DNA of 64,000 nt, taken from contig OY754981.1 of NCBI GenBank assembly GCA_963576475.1, positions 19,781,570 to 19,845,569 on the forward strand, in the 5' to 3' direction. Shown here piece after piece: positions 10,306 to 20,172 of this stretch. Positions within the stretch are counted from its first letter, which is position 1. Each line of letters starts with the position of its first letter. The notes under the pieces are model-generated. The model had not been told where the DNA came from, ran no database searches, and was given only the letters and a program-made list of their open reading frames with translations. Both the position numbers and the translations under genes were made by a program. The stretch is from Molanna angustata (lineage: Eukaryota > Arthropoda > Insecta > Trichoptera > Molannidae).

Positions 10306-10515
10306 GCCTTCATGGCTCAGTTGGTTAGGTATCTGACTGCTGCTCCAAAGGTCCCGGGTTCGATTCCCGGTGGAGACACAGTTATTAATTGTGTTTTCAG
10401 TCTAGATCTGTGAGACGATTAATATCGTAAGTCTCCAGAATGTGGCAACTTGTTATTGGGTGCGTGTTTAATCAATATTTGACATAGTACCTGTTAGTTG
10501 CCCGAGAAGTAGAAT
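10306..10515 (+). mobile_element. SINE-A, tRNA-derived
   Basis: The tRNA-like head has an A box TGGCTCAGTTGG (10313-10324) and a perfect B box GGTTCGATTCC (10357-10367), the internal RNA polymerase III promoter. The body continues through CTCCAGAATGTGGCAAC and ACCCAATAACAAGTTGCC-type sequence (here in complement) to GCCCGAGAAG. A full inverted copy at 10771-11002 confirms the family. It does not fold as a complete tRNA gene, since the acceptor end is replaced by SINE body. Confidence 0.85.
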
Positions 10516-10520
10516 AGAAA

Positions 10521-10732
10521 AATAATGAACACTTCCTTGCACCCTGCGCAAGTGGCGAGTTTATTGCCGTATGGCAATTTCTTCCAACTAACCAGTGTTT
10601 CCAGCCCAGAGAAGCAATATTTGCGTGAGAAATAAATTTAAATAAATTTCTCCTCTGCTGGGAATCGAACCCAGGACGCCCGCACAGAAACCGAACGGCT
10701 ATTTACTTGTGTGGTTGACTGGCATAAAATGC
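10521..10732 (-). mobile_element. SINE-B, tRNA-derived with LINE-like tail
   Basis: On the minus strand a tRNA-like head carries B box GGTTCGATTCC (complement GGAATCGAACC at about 10662). It is followed by AAATTTATTTCTCAC and TTGGAAGAAATTGCCATACG and ends at an ATT-rich tail. The 3' portion resembles the 3' untranslated region of the CR1-like LINE at 41440-42120, suggesting that LINE family as mobilising partner. Confidence 0.8.
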
Positions 10733-10770
10733 TTACGAGCAATGAAGTCTGCCACATTATGAGAAATATA

Positions 10771-11002
10771 TTTTATTTATTTATTTATTTAATATTGCTT
10801 CTCGGGCAACTAACATGTACTACGTCAAAAATGAATTTAACACGCACCCAATAACAAGTTGCCACATTCTGGAGACTTGTGATATTTATCGTCTCACAGA
10901 TCCAGACTTGTAACACAATTAAAAACTGTTTCTCTATCGGCAATCGAACCTGGGATCTTTGGGTCAGCAGTCAGATAACCAACCAACCGAGCCAAGAATG
11001 CC
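10771..11002 (-). mobile_element. SINE-A, inverted copy
   Basis: The reverse complement of the SINE at 10306: B box complement GGCAATCGAACC near 10940, A-box region near 10985, body CCAATAACAAGTTGCCACAT, and an (AAAT)n-type tail at 10771-10791. The opposed pair could form a hairpin in transcripts. Confidence 0.85.
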
Positions 11003-11319
11003 GACAAAATATTTTGTTTGCATAAAAAAAGGATTTTATATTTATTATTATAATCGACTCATGCTAGTCATATTAAATACATCTACACACCTGATGACAT
11101 TGAACTATGACCTCTTTTCTATGGTTTTAAAATGTCAAATCTCGTCGGGAATTGTTTTGTTGGCATATATTATGACGGATCTGTTTTATTGAGCTATATA
11201 TGTCTGTTTTAGTGTATTTTGAGGTAGGTAATGGTTAATTAGTTATTGTTACGAAGTATCTTGATTGTGTGCCTACCTAATGTATGTAGAGCGGAAACTA
11301 TCATCACCTAGTTCATAAG
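11003..11319. other. Unassigned sequence
   Basis: No recognised feature in this AT-rich interval. Confidence 0.4.
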
Positions 11320-11625
11320 TGTATTGTCACTGAAAATTTGTAAACTGCTAACACTTGAACATAGTTTTCTTGTACATTTTTTTAACATCTCAATAGAGAC
11401 AAAGTTGGGATATTGTAGAAGAACCAGGAACTCCTACAGGGCTTACGACCTGTCATCGGTAAGCCCTGTAGGTGCCTCGATTTTCTGGTTCTTCTACAAT
11501 ATCCCAACTTCGACTCTATTGAGATGTTAAAAAAATGTTTGTCACTAAAAATATTATTTGACTCCCGAAAGGAAAAAAAATCCAATGCTTGCGTATATGC
11601 AATTAAAAAAATATTCGATTTACAA
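11320..11625. mobile_element. Family A foldback element
   Basis: Arms 11378-11459 and 11453-11536 are near-perfect inverted repeats (TTTTAACATCTCAATAGAG and its complement) meeting at GGTAAGCCCTGTAGG with almost no loop. The downstream TTGACTCCCGAAAGG flank is present. It is an inverted dimer of the family A head. Confidence 0.8.
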
Positions 11626-11639
11626 TGATTTTTGTGTTA

Positions 11640-12080
11640 ATAATAAATAATAATAAATTGGGATAATTTTTATAGCGCCGTTTTTGTGATAATCTCACCT
11701 CAAGAGCGCTTTGGATATAACTAATATTACAGGTTTTTGTAAGACTCGCGGAAGAAGTGAGTTTTCAGGTGTTTCCTGAATAGTGCTAAGTTGTCGATTT
11801 GCCTCAGTTCAGGTGGTAGTTTATTCCACGAGGCTGGTCCAGCCACAGCAAAAGCACGATCACCGAAGGATGTGGTGTTGACTCTATTTATTTCAGTTAA
11901 CTTGCCAATCATGGATGTGGTGGCTGACCGAAGTGTTTGTTGTCGCTCGTTTACGGTGAGAGGGATGCAGAAGTTTGAAACTACGTGGGAGCCATGCCAT
12001 GGATCGCTTTGAAAGTCAACAAACACAATTTGTACTTGATTCTCTCTGGCACTTTTAGCCAGTGAAGATTTCGAATAAAT
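11640..12080 (-). pseudogene. CR1/L2-type LINE 3' end
   Basis: The minus strand encodes HWLKVPERIKYKL and LLTFKAIHGMAP, then after a frameshift SFGDRAFAVAGPASWNKLPP, then LRQIDNLALFRKHLKTHFF. This is the C-terminal signature of CR1/L2-type LINE polyproteins. The stop at 11727 is followed by a 3' untranslated region containing AGCGCTCTTGAGGTGAG and an (ATT)n tail. Copies of this 3' end occur at 55660. Reverse-transcriptase motifs are absent. Confidence 0.8.
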
Positions 12081-12790
12081 AAGTTTAAATTTGAATTAAT
12101 TTTGAGCATACCACGTTTTTTATTTTTTTTATTTTTTTTTAATTTTTGTTCATTACCAGCTTACAAAGACAGGTTTATTGAATTTGTTTTTTCTTACAAG
12201 GTACCAACAAGTCATATGTATTTTTTCATCTAAGGTATTCACGATATTCTATCCTGCATTGAATGGTCAGTCTTACGACCAATATCTATCTTTCCCATCA
12301 CTAAAACTCCACACAATCTGATGTATGACAGATAAACGGGGGCACGTATGGGAATGACTGACCCAAAACGGCCAAAACTCACCGCCTTATCACACGATCG
12401 TATAACCCGCATGGCCAATCACATTACTCCTCCGTATATAGTATATAATAATAACATTGTGTTTCTGTGCTAATTGGTTAGCGCCGAATCATGCTGGTAG
12501 CGGGATCGAATCTTGAACATGCACTTGAAACCCTTTAATTGTATTGTTTTTTTTTTTCAGTTAATTTTTTTTTATATACCTACCTACCTAATAAGCAATG
12601 TGAAATTACTTAACATATATAAATAAATTTGTAGATTTGGTATTTTTTATAAAATGAACTTCACTCGCTGCCAAAAGATTGTATTTATATAACAACTTAT
12701 TTTTTAATGCATTACCTTCCTTTTTTGCACGCATAAGTTTGATGCATGGTGTAATACTTAATTATATATGTTTTCAATAGGTAGTGTATT
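12081..12790. other. Unassigned; weak tRNA-like word pair
   Basis: AT-rich with poly-T stretches. GTGCTAATTGGTTAGC and GCGGGATCGAATCTTG at 12468-12518 vaguely resemble pol III A and B boxes, but the spacing and matches are too poor to call. Confidence 0.3.
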
Positions 12791-13276
12791 CAAACGATTG
12801 GGTTGTGGCCAACGCTATACTCTTCAATGCCAAGTCAATACACAAAGTATTCGAATTTTGTATGGAAAATTTTCTGCATCATGAAATGAGTAGGTATGTG
12901 AAATTATTTTTGATTTAAATATTTATGAAAACTTGATAATTCCTCAAAATCGAATGAGTACTTAATAATAATAATGAACACTTCCTTGCACCCTGCGCAA
13001 GTGGCGAGATTATTGCCGTATGGCAATTTCTTCCAACTAACCAGTTGGTTAATTTAAATAAATTTCTCTTCTGCTGGGAATCGAACCCAGGACTCCCTCA
13101 CAAAAACCAAACGGCTTACCAACTGCAATAATTCAGTCTATAATTGATAAAGTAGAATTAACACTCCGTACATAGCACATTGTACACAGCACTCACACAC
13201 ACAGATACATTGTGATGAAACTTTCAGAATCTCAGCATGATACTGGTTGATATCCCCTTAGGGTAGTGAGGAGTAA
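12791..13276 (-). mobile_element. Family C repeat carrying a SINE
   Basis: Reads AAACGATTGGGTTGTGGCC at the start and GGTAGTGAGGAGTAAA at the end, the reverse of the copy at 43053. It is interrupted at about 12964-13131 by SINE-B; the intact copy at 57148 reads GAGTACTTCAGTCTATAAT across the site. Confidence 0.8.
12964..13131 (-). mobile_element. SINE-B inserted in family C
   Basis: Tail (AATAAT)n at 12964, GCACCCTGCGCAAGTGGCGA, GCCGTATGGCAATTTC and B-box complement GGAATCGAACCC near 13077. It is internally shorter than the copy at 10521 by about 50 bp around the AGCCCAGAGAAG region. A short TSD is possible but not clear. Confidence 0.8.
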
Positions 13277-13609
13277 ATATAAATGATTATATTCAAGCCT
13301 GTAATCTAAGGCCTAAAGTAAATCTTTTCTAAACACTTTAGCTAAGGCTTAAAGCCAAACATTTTAGCTAAGGCTTTAAAGTAAATAAACTAAAAATAAG
13401 AAGAAGTATGTGTTCTTCTTCATAACAAAAGCGGGACAATATAAAAAACGATTTTAAAATAATTGGAGTGATCACAGTACCTAATGAGGAAGTAAAAGAC
13501 AGATTGGAAAAACGCAGAAGTAATGAAGTTTAGTAATATAATTCACTAAGTTTACTTGAATATTTCTATATATTTGAGACCACATAACACACAGTCTAGC
13601 TACCACACA
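13277..13609. other. Unassigned; short GCTAAGGCTT repeats
   Basis: TTTAGCTAAGGCTT occurs twice within 13339-13376. No other feature is seen. Confidence 0.35.
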
Positions 13610-13896
13610 CGAAATTATAAATCAGTAGCGTACCACACACGTAATTATAAATCAGTAGCGTACCACTGAACTGTAACCGTTAAAAAAACCTTCAAAATGG
13701 TAAAGTAATAAAAACTGCAACAACTGTTTATGACAACATTATCATTTATTAATTATTGGAAAAAAATACAATAATCTTAGTGAGAAAAATGGTGCTGCAT
13801 GTTCGAGAAAAGATAGGAAATATCTGGCTCAGTTGTACTTAATTTTAAGCGACAATTGGGGTCTACGTTAAGCTTATTACGATATTTGTTTTTTTA

Positions 13897-14118
13897 TTGA
13901 AACTGGAAACTGTAAGTGACATACATAATTACGACACTAGACAAAGAAACAACCTAAGAAACATTAGCAATAGAACAGACAGACTAAACAAAGGACTATT
14001 ATCCAACAGCATTAATTTGTACAATCAGCTACCAGATGACATTAAGCACCGCCAAAAACTCCATTTTTTCAAAAAAAAGTTAAAACAACACATACTGCAT
14101 GATAGTGCTTTCAAATAG
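13897..14118 (+). pseudogene. CR1/Jockey-type LINE C-terminal fragment
   Basis: 73 codons including HNYDTRQRNN, INLYNQLPDDIK and FFKKKLKQHIL, the usual end of CR1/Jockey-type polyproteins, then a stop. A 3' untranslated stretch to about 14335 ends in AAATAAATCTATAAAAATAAATAAA. No RT motifs remain. Confidence 0.75.
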
Positions 14119-14457
14119 ATTTTCCTGTACTCCCGGCTAACTGTTTTGGGCTCCACTATGGTTGAATTTTCAATTTTTTTGTAAACTTCATTGTAATGTT
14201 ATTGTTCACCACATCGTATAACATGTATTAATCTAACAAAATGTCAATATAAACCAAAATGTATGTCAACACTCATACCAGCAAACGCTGTCTGTGTTGA
14301 ATTTTAAATAAATCTATAAAAATAAATAAATTATCAACATAGCAGAAAATCCGTTCTCACAGAGATACGTGGTTGAAAAGGGAATCAGAAACACTAATGC
14401 TTTTCTAATTAATGAAAACAAATCGTGTCAGAGCGCGAAATTTAAAAACGTTTTATC

Positions 14458-14905
14458 TAATCGAATATTTTTATTATTGCATATGCGCAAACATTGGATT
14501 TTTTTCCCTGTCGGGAGTCAAAGATATTTTTTAACAGATTTTTAATTATCTCAATAGAGACGAAGTTGGAATATTTATTGTAGGAGAAACGGGAAATCAA
14601 GGCACCTACAGGGCTTACGACCTGTCATCGGCTGGTTTACGTGATCACTTTATGCGCTTGCGCAACGTTCACCAATTATGCCTTTTAATGAGATCCCTAT
14701 CAATTCAATTTTGAAAGTTCTATATATTGTAATACTGAAATTCTTTTCGCTTGAAAATAAGGAATTTTTACTACAGCCATCTATGGGTGAAATTATGAAC
14801 AACAATCTTATTATTTTTATTTATTTTGTTGGAACGCCATCTATTGAGAGAATTGGTTTTTTGTAAATAATGAAAGCTACAATTCTTATATCTGAGGTGA
14901 CAATG
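14458..14905 (-). mobile_element. Family A element, single-arm copy
   Basis: Nearly identical to the complement of 660-990 including the CATTGGATTTTTTTCCCTG flank, then continuing past the palindrome centre to CGCCATCTATTGAGAG and TCTGAGGTGAC. It shows what a non-dimeric unit looks like. Confidence 0.8.
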
Positions 14906-15050
14906 CATTTTTCGCATAGAAATCACCCATTATTTATTAATTATTTACTCATTTACTGTGTATGTCCTATGGCCATGGCTGCTTGCGTACCACCTTAATA
15001 ATTGTCGCGTACCACCAGTGGTACGCGTACCATAGTTAGGGAATCACTGG

Positions 15051-15100
15051 TCTAGCTGATTGTACTTGAAAAACAAAAAGAGGCTGAATTTTTTATATCA
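15051..15100 (-). mobile_element. Small CR1-like LINE remnant
   Basis: GTCTAGCTGATTGTACTTGAAAA matches 41810-41833 inside the LINE at 41440-42120. It is only about 50 bp long and abuts the hAT-like terminus. Confidence 0.45.
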
Positions 15101-15239
15101 ATGTACATTCAATGTAGAATAGTGATTCAAAATTATTAGTAATCAGGTAGGTAGTATTTTTTATTTGCACAAGTAATAGAAGCGTCAGTATAGTCATCAA
15201 ATGAATAACAGTGCAATGTTATATTTGTTCCCTTCAATT

Positions 15240-15580
15240 AACTATGTATGCTGTGTGACGTATCGACAATGGCGCCCGCCGACCCCAATATAATGACATC
15301 CGCCATAATGTATATCTCATTACGTTGAAGTATTTAGCATACAATGGGATGAGCTGGATCGGTCACGACTTGACTTTGAAGTCATCCAGCTTGCGGCTGT
15401 TGAGGTTCAAAGGCGATCGGCGGTGCAAGGTCATTACCATTAACATATCTGCATACGACAGCAAACGAACCACAAAACTCTAATGCAGATGGTCTCCGTC
15501 AAACGTTCTCGTTTCGTGCACTTGATGTTCGCTTGTCGTGGTCTGGAGTTCACAGTATATGTGTAATTAATTTGTTGGGG
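15240..15580. promoter_or_regulatory. GC-richer, apparently non-repeat island
   Basis: This 340-bp block has markedly more CpG than the flanks (GGCGCCCGCCGACCCC, GGCGATCGGCGGTGC, CGTTCTCGTTTCGTGC). I found no second copy in the window. It contains TGACTTTGAAGTCA, a near palindrome of nuclear-receptor-like half-sites, and AAGGTCA at 15428. A short frame is open on plus from about 15311 to 15434. It could be a conserved enhancer, a promoter or 5' exon, or a rare repeat. Nothing decides between these. Confidence 0.3.
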
Positions 15581-18174
15581 GAAGTATGTCATCTAATATT
15601 CTTCGATTATTTCCCATATGATTTAACGTCGCGTCGATTTGCTTCCTTGTCATAAGTTTGTTCACGTATGAGTTTCGTGATCCTAATTTTGTGGTGGTCC
15701 TATGACGATCACGAAATCGGTTTAAAGTTTTCTTGAATTGCCTCGATTCTGTGCTAAGCTTTCATGGACGGTTTTTGGTGTGTTAGTTAGATTCTCGTTT
15801 ACCTCCAGCTGTCCTGATACATAGGTTTTTACAAGTAATCCCCACTATTTAAAAATATCTTCACTGAAAAATTCGATACCTTTCATCCTGCACGTTGTTT
15901 ATGACTTTTCTGAGTTTGAAATATCGAGACATCTGTCTACAGCCTTCAGAGTTTTCACCACTACAAATTAAAAACTTTGAGGATGCTTCTTTCGTAATTT
16001 CCATCTTTAATTAAGATTAATCTATGGAATAGATTGTTATAATGTTTCTGTGTTTTTATTACGTCATTTTAAACTGGAATAGTTTTACTTAATAAAACCT
16101 TTCGTTGGCTATAAAACAGCTCTTGACACTAGCTCATGTTCAAAGTGAGTGTAACTGGACTGGAAATATAGCTTGCTAGAACTATTCGCGTTTTCATCTA
16201 TTTTTTCAAAAGAAAGAAGATGCAATTTGTTTTTGTATTAGGAACTTGTTTCTGACAAATTTGCAGCAGGGAACATACATCATTGCATTTTTAAGCAAAA
16301 AACAATTTTAATTTGATCTAGGTAATTGAGTAAAAACTCTAAAATGAAATAATTATTTTTGTACACAAGAAAAAACATTCCAAAGATTATACAAAGTATT
16401 AGTATTCTCAATCTTGTCAATAATATCAAAGTAAATATTATGATCATTATTTGCTCCAATAATTATATTGTGTTATGCACAATTTACAAAGAACCTACCT
16501 ACTTCAGTGTGCCTCTTTGAAGATAATTTGGACCTTAGTAGAACGTACTTTACATATTTACAGGCAGACAACTAGCAAGATAATAGAATCTCTTATAGTA
16601 AGGAAGCCAATATGATGAAATCACGTCATTGTCAATATGAACATTTATTTAGAACTTAATGCATTGCGGATCCATTAGCAGCAGTCAACAAATCGCAGTG
16701 CAAGAGACAAAATAGGTGCTTTGCAATTTCTGCATGATTTATAGCCACTGATGAATGACAATAAATATTATGCAAAATATACTTGAATTAAATAACATTT
16801 TTTCTCAAATTTGAATAAGTATTGATTGCCAAATGGTTTCTTGTTGTAATTTCCAAAGAATGTGACTCCGAAGTTCAGGGTTATTCGCAATAATATAGAC
16901 ATTCCAAAGCCTGCTTTGCATAATACGATTAGATGACGCAGCAACGGTTTTGTTGGAAATGGTGATTATTTTTCTATTTAAAGGCGTGATCGTCCTCACA
17001 TTGTTGAATAAATTACAAACGACAATGATGTAGTTCGTTTGATGTATCTCTTATAAATACAAGTAAAATGCCAAGAAGTTGAACATGTTTCAACCAATGC
17101 GTGAGTCTGGTCAATCTCAATGCAGATAACTGTGTTTATTTGTATTGATGCATCATCAGCTTACTGTGTACATTGTACATAGATATAAGAACCCATGTTT
17201 TTTTTTCAGAATTAGTTAATGTTTATATTTAAAGATGAACCACAAATAGTTCAATGATGAGCACCGCATGATTGTGTTATTTATATCATCTTTCTTTGTG
17301 AACTTTCAAATGATTTTATTAATCAAATATTACGTTCTTCTATGATAAGAGGTCATAAAAATTAAATTCAAGTACCTATATGCTCATTTATTCATCAATT
17401 ATTCTTTCGCGAGACTACAATGTTTGTTATTTATTTCTACACGCAAACAGAGGGCTCAGTACCAAAAGTAGGCTCAGCCACTTTTCAACTGTGATTGAAA
17501 TTCAAATGGTTGAATAAAATAAGAAAAAAATAATAGACTAAGAAGGCAATAAAAGTATAAGTTGAAGATGAAAAAAGATGATAAAGAATATTTTTCAACT
17601 TATCAGTTCCATCAACTGTTCACACCGTGACAATCAGCTGATGTTTATAGGTTATACAAACAAAACCTGTTTTGTTCAATGCTAATGTTTGAAATCTGTT
17701 ATGGTAAATGCAGACATTAAATTTTATCGTTAGTTTGAGTGGAAATCAACAGGTAAATTTTAATGTATTGTGTGCCATTTTTATCTTGGTCATTGCTAAT
17801 TCCAACTGGTAAATAATTACTTTACACTTTATGATAATAGTGTTGTTATTATGTCCATCAACAAAGCGATTTTCTTCAAGCTTTACGGTTATAACGCTTT
17901 ACAGCTGGTGATAATCCATGAACATGAAGAAAATATAAAGATAATATAAAATAATCTTACGAATTTGATGATAAATATTTTTTATGTATCATTTATGTCT
18001 TTCGCGTGATACAAACAAGTTACTTGAATCATTATGTTTATGTTTTTGCCGATTGATTTCAGTCCTCGTTTGCAAATGGAGTCTCTAAATATCTCATGAA
18101 TCATGAAGTTACACTGTGCAATTATTATAAAATAATTCTTTTGGATTTTACAGTAAATATATTCTTCTTCTTCT
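15581..18174. other. Long unassigned AT-rich stretch
   Basis: No repeat family, RNA or coding segment recognised over 2.6 kb. This is among the least repeat-like sequence here and the best place for single-copy non-coding DNA. Confidence 0.5.
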
Positions 18175-18425
18175 GGGCTTGAATCCTAAGATTGGTTTGA
18201 ACCAAGCACTCCGTCTCTCCACACATCTCTTTTGTCGCCAGCCTCTTCATCTCTTGGTAGCTGCTACAGCCCACATCACTGATCACCTGATCCATATAAC
18301 TGTCTCTAGGGCGATCTCAATATTTTTTTTGCCTTCTGTCATTCCTTCGGCGATAGTAACAAGCAGACCCGGATGCCTGATGTTATGACCTATCCATTTG
18401 GATCGTTATTAGGCAACCCTCTTTA
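18175..18425 (-). pseudogene. RTE-like LINE C-terminal remnant
   Basis: Minus-strand translation in patched frames gives WIGHNIRHPGLLVTIAEG and a later EMKRLATK block. This parallels RWIGHILRHEGLLHDLMEG in the fragment at 38019-38474. Many indels. Confidence 0.55.
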
Positions 18426-19838
18426 GGAGTTGCCTTGATTCTCCGGCTCTGCTCAGTACCACGTCGATTGGAATCGTATGACCAATGGATCCTAGTCATG
18501 CCCCTCTATACGCATATTATGTTTGAAGAAAATAAGCAAGAATCTCTAAATAAAATCTCGGCGTGCGTATGTATGTATACATGTGTACCATTTAATTTTT
18601 TTTTTATTTCTTTTTGATAGGCTTTTGCTAAAAATCATCTGCTGAGGGCTTGTCCTGCAACATAGCTGAGCATTGAGCATGGTCCTCTTGAGTTGAAAAG
18701 TTGTTTTATATACAAATATTTTTTTTGGCAATGAACTGTTATTTGTAAACTTCTTGTCTCAAGAAATTTGTTATCATTATTATTATTATTTATTATAATA
18801 TTTCTTAAATATAAAAAAGATGCTTATGTTGTTTGGAAGATATCGCCTTATAAAATTATATAAAATAGAGTTTAGAGAATGCTTTTCTGACGTTCGCCTC
18901 ACTGAGAACTAAACTGATATACTTTTATTTATTTATCAATGTCGTCACGGGGTTAGCGGTTTGAAAAACGAATCCAATGGAGGAGTTCTCATTTGACAAA
19001 TTATTAGAGAGATAATTATGTACCTATATCCAGGAAGACCAAATCCTACGATACTTTCCTTCATAGGTATTTGTTGGAATAACTTTGTTGATGATAGTAT
19101 GTATAACGTCCCTTTGTTAGGTATAAATAGCATTTGTTTATCTAATAGAAGTATAGACACAAACTTTTTACTAGCTTAAATTATTTTATTTATTTATTGT
19201 ATTTTATTTTTTATAATCCAATCAACTACAAGAAGATTGGTTTATAAGAAAAGGAAACATTGATTAATTTTGAAAACATGTATATTATTCTTATATTTTG
19301 TCTAATGTATATAATAAATTTAATATCTCTAAGATTTTATTAGTTTCCTTGACAATTTTTCGTTTATGTTAATTTGATATTATCGTCATACTCCAAGGAT
19401 TCATGTGCAGATGAATAATATGTTATTTTTATGGTGTATCATACTTATTAATCCTTAGATCAAAGTCTGGCCACCGCCGCGTATCGCGTAATCAACTCTT
19501 TGGAATGTTCCAGTAAAACGCAATCATTGTTCTCTCTCGAGTTTCCTTGAGAAAAATGCATCGTTTGTATCGCACCAATGAATCACCAGTGTTCCTTAGC
19601 CGTCCGATGTTTAGTTGATTTCATGAATTTAATTCTACATCGAAATATTTTCTTCATTATCTGAATGATTTTTCGACGTCCACAAAGTAACGTCGAGGGA
19701 TTTTTTTGCTGAAATTGCGACTTGTGAGAAACTATATCCAATGAAAATGATTTACTGAACAAATAACATTGCAAATGTGCTAAGATCAGGACGTAAGAAA
19801 CTAAGAGCGGATAGGAACTGCAAAGAATTTGTGGGAGG
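18426..19838. other. Unassigned AT-rich stretch
   Basis: No recognised feature apart from ATT microsatellite at about 18777-18800. Open frames of 60-71 codons lack family resemblance. Confidence 0.45.
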
Positions 19839-20172
19839 TAATATTTTATTTTATTTTTTATTTTATTTATTTAGGTAAAATATACAGGATTAAACCTACA
19901 ATTATTTTACACGATTAATCATAAAAAAATAATTACATCAAATTTGTATAACATTTCAAATTTCAAAGTATAAAAATTAAAACAAACCAAAAGCATACAA
20001 GGTAGTAGGTATAAAATCAAAATAAATTAAAGCATACAAGGGTCATTCGCTTGTTTACAAAAATATAATCGAAGTAGGTAGGAAAGAAACAACCAAAAAA
20101 ATTCGCACCTACATAACATTAACTATCCCGTATTGCATACTATGTGGGCACAGATTGCACAAGCTCCACAAA

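Larger units (their letters stand above)
13610..15049. mobile_element. Probable hAT-type element broken by nested insertions
   Basis: The right end reads GCGTACCATAGTTAGGGAATCACTG, the complement of the CAGTGATTCCCTAACTATGG type termini common in hAT elements. It is flanked by GTCTAGCT at 15051-15058, and the same octamer lies at 13602-13609. The left terminus does not start with CAGTG, so the left boundary is uncertain. A LINE 3' end (about 13897-14335) and a family A copy (14458-14905) lie inside. The interior CGTACCAC repeats (13615-13668, a 30-bp unit twice) resemble the right-end sequence. Confidence 0.4.

Noticed and set aside
10306..10380. tRNA gene
   Set aside because: A and B boxes are present, but the 3' half lacks a proper acceptor stem and merges into a SINE body with a second copy nearby.
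12455..12530. tRNA or SINE head
   Set aside because: Box matches are poor and no body or second copy was found.
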